A stretch of 29,498 nucleotides of DNA from a virus. Made by a program: the position numbers and the translations under genes. The DNA lies in the IMG/VR virus record IMGVR_UViG_3300030060_003671, positions 332-29,829 of that record; one strand, 5' to 3'. Below the pieces are notes generated by a model, which was given only the letters and a program-made list of their open reading frames with translations, searched no databases and was not told the origin of the DNA. Shown in pieces: positions 1 through 7,725 of the stretch; position 1 is the stretch's first letter, and each line of letters opens with the position of its first letter.

Positions 1-936
1 TTAAACGAATTTTATAGACAGTTTCCAAGAACTGAAGAACATGCGTTTAGAGATGAAACAAAAAATAGTATATTTAACTTAGTTAGATTATACGAGCAAA
101 TAGATTATAATGAAGAAGTAAAACCTGCTTTAAGTGTTGGTAATTTTCAATGGGTTAACGGTGTAAAAGATACTCAAGTTATATTTTACCCGGATCCAAA
201 AGGTAGGTTTAATATAAGTTGGATACCACCAACTAATTTACAAAATAAAATAGCAATAAAAAATGGAAGCAAATATCCTGGCAACGATCATTTGGGCGCT
301 TTTGGCTGCGACAGCTACGATATTAGCGGTACTGTAGATGGTAAAGGCTCTAAAGGAGCTTTACACGGTTTAACTAAGTTTAGCATGGAAGACTGCCCGC
401 CTAATCAGTTTTTTTTAGAATATATAGCTAGACCACAAACAGCTGATATATTTTTTGAAGACGTATTAATGGCATTAGTATTTTATGGCATGCCTTTACT
501 TGCAGAAAACAATAAACCAAGATTATTGTACTATTTAAGAAGACGTGGTTATCGAGGTTATAGTATGAACAGGCCCGATAAAATATGGAATAAATTATCT
601 ACAGCTGAAAAAGAAATAGGTGGTATACCTAACTCAAGCGAAGATATAAAACAAGCTCATGCAGCTGCTATTGAAATGTATATTCAAAGCCATGTTGGTA
701 TGGATAACGAAGGTCAATTTGGCAGTTGTTATTTTAACGAATTGTTAAATGATTGGGCTAAGTTTGATATAAATAAAAGAACAAAATTTGATGCTTCTAT
801 AAGCTCTGGCCTTGCTATAATGGCTTGTAATAGACATTTGTATAGGCCAAACGCTAAAATAGAAAAACCAAAAGTAAATATAAGTATTGCTAGATATTCT
901 AATCAAGGTAATACATCTAAACTAATTAAAAAATAA
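1..936 (+). CDS. terL: Terminase large subunit, C-terminal nuclease part (5' truncated)
   Basis: The frame is open from base 1, so the gene begins outside the window; the 312 visible codons are the C-terminal part. The product is the packaging motor's large subunit, which translocates DNA into the procapsid and cuts it. What remains is the RNase H-like nuclease. In visible-residue numbering, the first acidic motif is GCDSYD (D104, D107), then FYGMPLLAENN with E169, and a late KFDASISSGLA with D264. The visible start, EFYRQFPRTEEHAFRD, is the segment joining ATPase and nuclease; the ATPase motifs lie off the left edge. A TTG at 292 could be misread as a start, but the homologous-looking protein upstream of it shows the gene is longer. 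It ends two bases before the portal ATG, the usual terminase-portal order. The residue roles are inferred from the family pattern. Confidence 0.9.
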   Translation, partial: LNEFYRQFPRTEEHAFRDETKNSIFNLVRLYEQIDYNEEVKPALSVGNFQWVNGVKDTQVIFYPDPKGRFNISWIPPTNLQNKIAIKNGSKYPGNDHLGAFGCDSYDISGTVDGKGSKGALHGLTKFSMEDCPPNQFFLEYIARPQTADIFFEDVLMALVFYGMPLLAENNKPRLLYYLRRRGYRGYSMNRPDKIWNKLSTAEKEIGGIPNSSEDIKQAHAAAIEMYIQSHVGMDNEGQFGSCYFNELLNDWAKFDINKRTKFDASISSGLAIMACNRHLYRPNAKIEKPKVNISIARYSNQGNTSKLIKK

Positions 937-938
937 AT

Positions 939-3347
939 ATGGCAGAGTCTGCGGTAAAAAGTTATTTTCCAAGTCAAGTTGTTAGCGATGCTGAGAAGCT
1001 TAGTTATGATTATGGTTTAAAGGTAGCAAAAGCTATTGAGCAAGAGTGGTTTTATGATGATAATAATCAATCAAGATATACTAGCAATAAAAACAATTTT
1101 CATGAACTAAGATTATACGCTAGAGGTGAACAGTCTGTACAAAAATATAAAGATGAATTATCTATTAATGGTGATTTATCTTATTTAAATTTAGACTGGA
1201 CTCCAGTGCCTATTATACCTAAATTTGTAGATATACTAGTAAATGGTATGACGCAAAGAACGTATGATATAAAAGCCCATGCAATAGATCCATTTGGTGT
1301 TAAAGAAAGAACAAACTATATGGAGTCTGTTTTAATGGACATGGAGCTAAAAGATATTAACGATGCTAACGAATTACAATTTGATATAAATACTAGAGAA
1401 ACTAATATAAATTTACCCGAAAGCAAAGAGGAACTAGAATTACACATGCAGCTTGATTACAAACAACCTGTTGAACTAGCAGAAGAACAAGCTTTAAACT
1501 TATTGTTTGAAGGTAATAAATTTGATTTAGTTCAAAAACGTTTTTATTATGACTTAACAGTTTTAGGTATTGGCGCTGTAAAAACAGGTTTTAACACCTC
1601 TGAAGGTGTTGTTATTAATTATGTTGATCCAGCTGATTTAGTTTATTCATATACTGAATCGCCATATTTTGAAGACGTATATTACGTTGGTGAAGTTAAA
1701 ATGGTTCCAATTAATGAACTTGCAAAACAGTTTCCTTTTTTAGAACAAGAAGAACTAGAAGATATAATTAAAAATAAAAAAACTTACCAAAGAAATTATC
1801 AAAAAGGATCTTCTGGTTATAAAGAAGAGGATAATAATAAAGTTCAAGTTTTATATTTTGATTATAAAACTTATATGAATGAAGTTTATAAAGTAAAAGA
1901 AACAGGTACAGGTGCTGACAAAGCTATAGAAAAAGATGATACGTTTAATCCACCAGAAAACAAAGAAGGTAATTTTACTAGATTACAAAGAAGTATAGAA
2001 GTTTTGTATGAAGGTGCTTTAATACTTGGTAGTAATAAGCTTTTAAAGTGGGAAATGGCTAAAAACATGATGAGACCTAAAAGTAATTATACTAAAGTTA
2101 TGATGAATTATAGTATGGTTGCGCCTAGGGTTTATAAAGGTAGAATTGAAAGTTTAGTTAGACGTATAACAAGCTTTGCTGATATGATACAATTAACTCA
2201 TTTAAAACTACAACAAGTTTTAAATCGCATGGTGCCAGATGGAGTTTATTTAGATGCTGATGGTTTAGCAGAAGTTGATTTAGGTAACGGCACAAATTAC
2301 AATCCACAAGAAGCATTAAACATGTTTTTCCAAACAGGTTCTGTAATTGGTAGATCTTACACGCAAGAAGGAGATATTAACGCTGGTAAAGTACCTATAC
2401 AAGAAATAACAAGTGGTAATGGTGGTAATAAAATACAAGCTTTAATAGCTAACTATAACTACTATATGCAAATGATAAGAGACACTACGGGTCTTAACGA
2501 AGCAAGAGATGGTAGTACTCCAGATAAAAACGCTTTAGTTGGAGTACAAAAACTAGCAGCAGCAAATAGTAATACAGCTACAAGACACGTGTTACAAGCC
2601 GGTTTGTTTTTAACAGCAGAAATAGCTGAACAATTATCGCTTAGAATATCTGATATATTAGAGTATTCACCAACAAAAGAAGCTTTTATACAAGCAATAG
2701 GAAGTCATAACGTAGCTACACTAAAAGAAATAGAAGATTTATATTTATATGATTTTGGTATATTTATACAGTTACAACCAGACGAAGAAGAAAAACAAAT
2801 GCTTGAAAACAATATACAAGTAGCTTTACAAAAAAATAATATAGAGCTTGAAGATGCTATAGATATTAGAGAAACTAAAAATTTAAAATTAGCAAATAAA
2901 CTTTTAAAATTAAGAAGAGGTAAGAAAGAGCAAAAAGATAGAAGGTTACAAATGGAAAATATTCAAGCTCAATCTCAATCTAATGCACAAGCCGCTCAAC
3001 AAGCTGCTCAAGTAGAAATGCAAAAAACTCAAGCGTTAACTCAAAGTAAAGCTGAGTTATCGCAATTAGAAGCTCAACTGGATCTTCAAAAGCTACAACA
3101 AGAAGCTCAAGTTAAAAAAGAGTTAATGCAATTAGAGTTTCAATATAACATGCAATTAAAAAGTGTTGAAACACAACAGTTAGAAAATAGAGAAAAAACG
3201 AAAGAAGATCGTAAAGACGAAAGAACTAGAATACAAGCAACTCAACAATCAGAAATGATTGACCAAAGAAAAGGTGGTAAAACACCTAAAAACTTTGAGT
3301 CAATGAGTAATAATATTGGAGAAAGCTTTGATCTAAGAAATTTATAA
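939..3347 (+). CDS. Portal protein
   Basis: This 802-aa protein is assigned as portal, the dodecameric ring at the capsid vertex through which DNA enters and leaves. Support is its position between terminase and scaffold/capsid genes, its size, and a layout of mixed alpha/beta core (about 1-640) followed by a long helical tail. The N-terminal segment WTPVPIIPKFVDILVNGM (about 86-103) and the helix-rich stretch ATRHVLQAGLFLTAEIAEQL are portal-like. Residues about 665-770 are Gln/Ala/Glu/Lys-rich and strongly coiled-coil forming; I infer a barrel or internal extension like that of long podovirus portals. It is much longer than T7 gp8 and nearer crAss-like portals. The start follows the terminase stop by two bases with no Shine-Dalgarno. 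Confidence 0.85.
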   Translation: MAESAVKSYFPSQVVSDAEKLSYDYGLKVAKAIEQEWFYDDNNQSRYTSNKNNFHELRLYARGEQSVQKYKDELSINGDLSYLNLDWTPVPIIPKFVDILVNGMTQRTYDIKAHAIDPFGVKERTNYMESVLMDMELKDINDANELQFDINTRETNINLPESKEELELHMQLDYKQPVELAEEQALNLLFEGNKFDLVQKRFYYDLTVLGIGAVKTGFNTSEGVVINYVDPADLVYSYTESPYFEDVYYVGEVKMVPINELAKQFPFLEQEELEDIIKNKKTYQRNYQKGSSGYKEEDNNKVQVLYFDYKTYMNEVYKVKETGTGADKAIEKDDTFNPPENKEGNFTRLQRSIEVLYEGALILGSNKLLKWEMAKNMMRPKSNYTKVMMNYSMVAPRVYKGRIESLVRRITSFADMIQLTHLKLQQVLNRMVPDGVYLDADGLAEVDLGNGTNYNPQEALNMFFQTGSVIGRSYTQEGDINAGKVPIQEITSGNGGNKIQALIANYNYYMQMIRDTTGLNEARDGSTPDKNALVGVQKLAAANSNTATRHVLQAGLFLTAEIAEQLSLRISDILEYSPTKEAFIQAIGSHNVATLKEIEDLYLYDFGIFIQLQPDEEEKQMLENNIQVALQKNNIELEDAIDIRETKNLKLANKLLKLRRGKKEQKDRRLQMENIQAQSQSNAQAAQQAAQVEMQKTQALTQSKAELSQLEAQLDLQKLQQEAQVKKELMQLEFQYNMQLKSVETQQLENREKTKEDRKDERTRIQATQQSEMIDQRKGGKTPKNFESMSNNIGESFDLRNL

Positions 3348-3349
3348 AT

Positions 3350-3374
3350 TTATTAATTATTATTATATTATATT
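3350..3374 (+). promoter_or_regulatory. AT-only translation leader, copy 1
   Basis: The 25 bases before the scaffold-like gene contain only A and T and run straight into ATGG. They begin TTATTAATT and end TATATTATATT. Nearly the same string precedes the gene at 6164. There is no purine-rich ribosome site; an unstructured A/T leader is the kind of start region used in Bacteroidota. It may raise translation or contain a promoter, but I cannot separate these. Confidence 0.4.
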
Positions 3375-4556
3375 ATGGAAGAAAACAAAGAAAACGTAGT
3401 TGAAGAAACTACACAAGATAACGTTGTTAAAGTTGATCTTAAAAAACAAAACAACACGGACGATAATGTCACAAAAGTAGATTTAACTAAAAAACCAGAA
3501 ACCAAAGAAAATGAAACTACAAACGATAACATTGACAAAACAGGAGTCGCTGAGGATGTTAAATCCGAGGACACCGGGTCCACACAAGAACAAAAAGAAG
3601 TACAGTCGGAAGAGCAAACACAAGAAAAACCTGTTGTTGAAGAAATAACAGATGAAAAAGTTGAAGAAAAAGCTGAAGAATTAGTTGAAGAAACTAAAGA
3701 AGCTGTAGCTGAAGCTCAAAAAACAGGCAAGGCTTTACCAGAAAACATACAGAAGTTAATAGACTTCATGGAAGAAACTGGTGGTGATGTTCAAGACTAT
3801 GTTCGTCTTAATCAAGATTACAGTAGTTATGATGATAACTCTGTTTTAAGAGAGTATTATAAACAAACTAAAAAACATTTAACAGATGATGAAATTAGTT
3901 TTTTAATGGAAGACTCTTTTTTAATTGATGAAGAAAACGACGACGAAAGAGATATTAAAAGAAAAAATTTAGCGTTAAAAGAGCAAGTTGCCAGCGCTAG
4001 AGCCTACTTAGACGGGCAAAAGTCTAAATATTACGAAGAAATTAAAGCAGGATCAAAGTTGACTCCTGAACAGCAAAAAGCTGTAAATTTTTTCAATAGA
4101 TACAACAAAGAATCAGAAGAAAATAAAAAAGTTGTAGATAATAATACTAAAATTTTTGAACAAAAAACTAATAATCTTTTTAGCGATAAATTTAAAGGCT
4201 TTGCTTTTGATGTAGGTGAAAAGAAATTTAGATTTAATGTTAAAAACAAAGATGAAGTAAAGCAAAACCAAAGTAATATAAGTAATTTTATGACAAAGTT
4301 TGTTGATAAAAATTCTACTTTAGTTGATGCCGAAGGTTATCACAAATCTTTATTTACAGCTATGAATCCTGATGCTGTTGCAAAACACTTCTACGAACAA
4401 GGTAAAGCTGATGCTTTAAAAGAAAGTATAGCTAAATCTAAAAATGTTGATATGAATCCAAGACAAGCTTTTGGTGAAGTTGAAGCTGGAGGTATAAAAG
4501 TAAAAGTATTAGGTGATAATTCTAATGATTTTAAGTTTAAAATTAAAAATAAATAA
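3375..4556 (+). CDS. Scaffold-like acidic capsid assembly protein
   Basis: This 393-aa protein lies between portal and major capsid protein, the usual place for a scaffold (T7 gp9 position). Residues about 1-120 are very rich in Glu, Asp, Lys, Thr and Val with no hydrophobic core, so probably disordered; a short unit is repeated there (DNVVKVDLKK then DNVTKVDLTKK, near residues 15-40). The middle (about 125-330) is charged and helical, and the C-terminal region (HFYEQGKADALKESIAK, then GGIKVKVLGD) ends very basic. An acidic, helical protein with a basic C-terminus that could bind capsid subunits fits a scaffold. I see no protease catalytic motif. The start follows the AT-only leader at 3350-3374. 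The scaffold role is inferred from position and composition. Confidence 0.7.
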   Translation: MEENKENVVEETTQDNVVKVDLKKQNNTDDNVTKVDLTKKPETKENETTNDNIDKTGVAEDVKSEDTGSTQEQKEVQSEEQTQEKPVVEEITDEKVEEKAEELVEETKEAVAEAQKTGKALPENIQKLIDFMEETGGDVQDYVRLNQDYSSYDDNSVLREYYKQTKKHLTDDEISFLMEDSFLIDEENDDERDIKRKNLALKEQVASARAYLDGQKSKYYEEIKAGSKLTPEQQKAVNFFNRYNKESEENKKVVDNNTKIFEQKTNNLFSDKFKGFAFDVGEKKFRFNVKNKDEVKQNQSNISNFMTKFVDKNSTLVDAEGYHKSLFTAMNPDAVAKHFYEQGKADALKESIAKSKNVDMNPRQAFGEVEAGGIKVKVLGDNSNDFKFKIKNK

Positions 4557-4576
4557 CAATTTAAAATTACAAAATT

Positions 4577-6094
4577 ATGGCAATTACAGGAGGAGATAAT
4601 TTGAATAGTGTACCTGCTTCGATTAAGCAAACACTAAACAATAATTATCTCGATTTATCGTCCGAAGCTGGAAAAGGCTGGGCGCAACAATATGTTCCAG
4701 ATTTAATGGAAAAAGAGGCTGAAGTTTTTGGACCTCGTACAATTTCTGGTTTCTTATCACAAATAGGAGCAGAAGAGTCTATGACTGCAGACGAAGTAGT
4801 TTGGTCAGAGCAAGGTAGATTACATTTATCATACACTGGTCAAATTACACACGAAACACAAGGTGCTGGTTTAGGTGTTGCAGGTGCAGGTACAGGTGCT
4901 ACTGAAATAACAATTAACAAAGAGATTGACGGTGCTGCTGTTACTGGTACTGATCATGGTATTAGACAATCAGACACTGTCATCGTTTCTAATGCTAATG
5001 GTGTTTTCAAATGTTTAGTTGTTGAAGTAATAGATAACGTTATATCTGTTGCTTGTTATACTCAAGCTACTTTAACTACTACAACTGGTGCTAACGACAC
5101 TACTATATTAGTTTATGGTTCTGAGTTTGCAAAAGGCAAGTCTTACACTACCGATATTGGTACAGGTGCTACTGATAGTAGAGGTGCTAACGAGCCTCAG
5201 TTTAAAACATTTAGAAACAAGCCAATCATTATGAAAGATTACTACGAAGTATCAGGATCTGACGCTTCTAGAATTGGTTGGGTTGAAATTTCTGCTGAAA
5301 ACGGACAATCAGGTTACTTATGGTACTTAAAAGCTGAAGCTGACACAAGAGCAAGATTTACTGACTACATTGAAATGGCAATGTTAGAAAGTGAATTATC
5401 TGCTGCTAGTGGTGGTTCTACTTTAACTGACTCTGCTTTCTCTATGTATGGAGCAGATGGAACACAAACAGGTACACAAGGTTTATTTGCAGCTATCGAA
5501 GATAGAGGTAACATAACTACAGGTGTAACTGGTGTTAACCCTGCTACTGATTTAGCTGAGTTTGATGCAATACTTGCTGAATTTGATAAGCAAGGCGCTA
5601 TTGAAGAGTACATGATGTTTGTTAACAGATCAACTAGCTTAGCTATTGATGATATGTTAGCTTCAATGAACTCTTACGGAGCTGGTGGTACATCATACGG
5701 TGTATTCAACAACTCTGAAGATATGGCATTAAATTTAGGTTTCACTGGTTTCAGAAGAGGTTCTTATGACTTCTACAAGTCTGATTTCAGATACTTAAAC
5801 GACAAAGCTACAAGAGGTAGTATTAACTCTGCTAGTCCTGGTAACGGAATTAGAGGCGTTATGATACCTGCTGGTACTTCTTCAGTTTATGACCAAACTG
5901 TTGGTTCTAGTATTAAGAGACCTTTCTTACATGTAAGATTTAGAGCTTCAGCAACTGATGACCGAAGAATGAAAACTTGGGTTACTGGTTCTGTTGGTGC
6001 TGCTACATCTGCGTTAGATGCTATGCAATTACACTTCTTAACTGAAAGATGTTTAATTACACAAGCTGCTAACAACTTCATGTTAATGAAGTAA
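4577..6094 (+). CDS. Major capsid protein (HK97-fold)
   Basis: This 505-aa protein forms the icosahedral shell. It follows the scaffold-like gene and precedes a strong terminator. The N-terminal segment after residue 30 (GKGWAQQYVPDLMEKEAEVF, then GPRTISGFLSQIG) resembles the N-arm of capsid proteins I recall from marine Bacteroidota phages. Residues about 88-200 are Thr/Gly/Val-rich, beta-like and low in charge; I read them as an inserted surface domain. The rest (EMAMLESELSAASGG, then FDAILAEFDKQGAIEEYMMF) is the helical/beta core. The gene uses TTC, AAC and TAC more than its neighbours, most clearly after 5200, a sign of selection for high expression. The ATG at 4577 follows an A/T leader. 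Confidence 0.85.
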   Translation: MAITGGDNLNSVPASIKQTLNNNYLDLSSEAGKGWAQQYVPDLMEKEAEVFGPRTISGFLSQIGAEESMTADEVVWSEQGRLHLSYTGQITHETQGAGLGVAGAGTGATEITINKEIDGAAVTGTDHGIRQSDTVIVSNANGVFKCLVVEVIDNVISVACYTQATLTTTTGANDTTILVYGSEFAKGKSYTTDIGTGATDSRGANEPQFKTFRNKPIIMKDYYEVSGSDASRIGWVEISAENGQSGYLWYLKAEADTRARFTDYIEMAMLESELSAASGGSTLTDSAFSMYGADGTQTGTQGLFAAIEDRGNITTGVTGVNPATDLAEFDAILAEFDKQGAIEEYMMFVNRSTSLAIDDMLASMNSYGAGGTSYGVFNNSEDMALNLGFTGFRRGSYDFYKSDFRYLNDKATRGSINSASPGNGIRGVMIPAGTSSVYDQTVGSSIKRPFLHVRFRASATDDRRMKTWVTGSVGAATSALDAMQLHFLTERCLITQAANNFMLMK

Positions 6095-6106
6095 ACTATT
6101 TATTAA

Positions 6107-6139
6107 GGATCGAGGCTTCGGCCTCGACCCTTTCTTTTT
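6107..6139 (+). terminator. Intrinsic terminator after the capsid gene
   Basis: A perfect 7-bp stem TCGAGGC/GCCTCGA (6110-6116 with 6121-6127) closes a TTCG tetraloop. An A-C mismatch and two further G-C pairs can extend it (GG 6107-6108, CC). It is followed by TTTCTTTTT (6131-6139). This is a textbook rho-independent terminator 12 bases after the capsid stop, in the same place as T7 T-phi after gene 10. It lies inside a co-directional gene block, so it probably lowers expression of the downstream tail genes rather than stopping all transcription. Confidence 0.88.
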
Positions 6140-6163
6140 ATTAATTTTATTATATATTATATT
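6138..6163 (+). promoter_or_regulatory. AT-only translation leader, copy 2
   Basis: This is the second copy of the leader found before 3375. It starts TTATTAATT, ends TATATTATATT and is followed directly by ATGG. It overlaps the end of the terminator's T-run, so the terminator and the next gene's leader are fused. It could serve as a translation enhancer or contain a promoter restarting transcription after the terminator. Confidence 0.4.
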
Positions 6164-6979
6164 ATGGCAAAAAAACAAAAACAAAAGGTAGAGGTACCTG
6201 TTGTTGAAACACCAGTTGTTGAAACACCAAAACCTAAAAAAGTTGAACCTGCAAAACCAAAGTGGGAAATTAAAGATAGAGTTTATAATTTAAAATCAAA
6301 TAGAAAACCTTTATCTTATATGTTAAGAACTAACGGCATATATTATTTTGATGAAGAAAAAGGTTACGAAAGAGAGTTAAAATATTGTGAAAATCAAAGA
6401 ACGTCGTTTGTTGACGAAATGAAAGGTGATCAGAGATTAGCTCACATCATATTTAGAAATGGTAGTTTATTTGTAGAAAAAGAAAAAACGGTTTTACAAA
6501 AACTATTATCTTTATACCACCCACATAGGGAAAATATTTACACAGAATATAAACCTGTTGAAGAAGCTGCAGATCAAATAGAAATATTAGAATTAGAAGC
6601 AGACGCTATAGTTTTAGCTAGACAAATAGATATTGAGATAGCAGAAGCTATTATGCGTGTAGAAAAAGGTTCTGAAGTATCTAAGATGAGTTCTAAGGAA
6701 CTTAAAAGAGATTTATTACTATTTGCTCGTAGTAATCCTGCTTTGTTCTTAGAACTAGCTGCTGATGATAACGTTCAACTTAGAAACTTTGGTATAAAAG
6801 CTGTAGAGCTTAATATTATTAAACTTTCAAGTGATCAAAGAAACTTTTTATGGGCTTCAAACAATAGACCTATTATGACAGTTCCTTTTGATGAGCATCC
6901 ATATACCGCTTTAGCGCATTGGTTTAAAACTGATGAAGGTATGGAAATCTATGCAAACATAGAAAAAAGATTAAATTAA
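6164..6979 (+). CDS. Conserved virion-module protein of unknown function
   Basis: I do not recognise a named family for this 271-aa protein. Residues about 1-40 are a low-complexity Lys/Val/Pro/Glu linker with a repeated VVETP unit, probably flexible. Residues about 40-120 look like a small mixed beta domain (LSYMLRTNGIYYFDEEKGYE, then AHIIFRNGSLFVEK). The remainder is helical (about 135-270), including ELKRDLLLFARSNPALFLEL. Position between capsid and connector genes suggests a head decoration or head-completion role; a flexible Lys/Pro arm would suit either. It is the only gene between two strongly structured non-coding elements, so its dosage may be set separately. Confidence 0.6.
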   Translation: MAKKQKQKVEVPVVETPVVETPKPKKVEPAKPKWEIKDRVYNLKSNRKPLSYMLRTNGIYYFDEEKGYERELKYCENQRTSFVDEMKGDQRLAHIIFRNGSLFVEKEKTVLQKLLSLYHPHRENIYTEYKPVEEAADQIEILELEADAIVLARQIDIEIAEAIMRVEKGSEVSKMSSKELKRDLLLFARSNPALFLELAADDNVQLRNFGIKAVELNIIKLSSDQRNFLWASNNRPIMTVPFDEHPYTALAHWFKTDEGMEIYANIEKRLN

Positions 6980-6985
6980 TCAAAC

Positions 6986-7024
6986 TGTAGAGGCGGTCGC
7001 TCTACGGGGCGATCGCAAACTACA
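6986..7024 (+). promoter_or_regulatory. GC-rich element with two mutually exclusive hairpins
   Basis: Two stems compete for the same bases. Hairpin A pairs GTAGAG (6987-6992) with CTCTAC (7000-7005). Hairpin B pairs GCGGTCGC (6993-7000) with GCGATCGC (7009-7016), eight pairs with one G-U, and can be extended by TGTAG (6986-6990) with CTACA (7020-7024). The 3' flank is A-rich, not T-rich, so it is not a standard terminator. It could be an RNA-processing site, a stability element or an attenuator for the next gene. Confidence 0.5.
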
Positions 7025-7034
7025 ATAAAAAAAT

Positions 7035-7721
7035 ATGGCAGTAAATATAAATACAGTATATCAAAAAGTATTAGCAATAGCTAATAAAGAAAAAAGAGGC
7101 TATATAACTCCTCAAGAATTTAATTTATTTGCTGATCAAGCACAAAAAGAAATATTTGAACAGTATTTTTATGATTTAAATCAATTTAAAAGAATACCTG
7201 GTAATAATACAGTTTCTTCAGATCCTACAGATATTATTGAAGAAAAAATTTCTTTATTCCGAAAACAAAGTGGATCTCAAAACCCGCTTAGCGATGAAGT
7301 GTATAGACTAGAGTCTGTTAGATATAAAGACTCTATCACCGGCACTTTTTATACAGCAGAAGAGGTTAGCAAAAAAGAACACGACGCTCTTGTTTTATCT
7401 AAATTAACAAGACCTACTATTACTAGACCTATATTTTATAGATTAGAAAATGAAATTTATAGATTTCCTGATTCTGGCTATAACGATACACTTCTAGATT
7501 ACATAAAAAAACCAACAACTCCTAGTTGGGCTTATAACATAATAAATCAAAAACCTTTTTATAATAGCACTAATTCTATTGATTTTGAATTACATCACTC
7601 TGATGAATCAGAATTAGTTTATAGAATATTATTTATGGCTGGTGTAGCTATAGAAAAACCACAATTATCACAAGCTGCTGCTGCTTTACAAACTTCAACT
7701 ATACAACAAGAAAAACAATAA
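7035..7721 (+). CDS. Head-tail connector / tail-tube ring protein
   Basis: This 228-aa protein begins with a helical region containing YITPQEFNLFADQAQKEIFE (about 22-41), which I recall from connector/ring proteins of marine Bacteroidota and crAss-like podoviruses. Its size and place after capsid match T7 gp11, the ring joining portal to tail tube. A central beta region (VYRLESVRYKDSITGTFYTA) and a helical, Ala/Gln-rich C-terminus (SQAAAALQTSTIQQEKQ) fit a helical bundle with a beta insert. The next gene starts four bases beyond the stop, so translation is probably coupled. The fold assignment comes from pattern and position. Confidence 0.65.
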   Translation: MAVNINTVYQKVLAIANKEKRGYITPQEFNLFADQAQKEIFEQYFYDLNQFKRIPGNNTVSSDPTDIIEEKISLFRKQSGSQNPLSDEVYRLESVRYKDSITGTFYTAEEVSKKEHDALVLSKLTRPTITRPIFYRLENEIYRFPDSGYNDTLLDYIKKPTTPSWAYNIINQKPFYNSTNSIDFELHHSDESELVYRILFMAGVAIEKPQLSQAAAALQTSTIQQEKQ

Positions 7722-7725
7722 ATAA

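Noticed and set aside
292-936. A separate 214-aa gene starting at TTG 292
   Set aside because: The frame is open to base 1 and the upstream residues continue a typical terminase (EFYRQFPRTEEHAFRD), so this is only the rear part of a gene cut by the window edge.
1593-1610. Perfect hairpin AACACCT-CTGA-AGGTGTT inside the portal gene
   Set aside because: It has no T-run, and it lies in the conserved coding sequence; a 7-bp stem is expected by chance in nearly 30 kb.
4590-4605. AGGAGG followed at good distance by an in-frame TTG in the capsid gene, as an alternative start
   Set aside because: It encodes Gly-Gly in the N-terminus (AITGGDN); no other gene here uses a Shine-Dalgarno, and the ATG at 4577 has the usual A/T leader.
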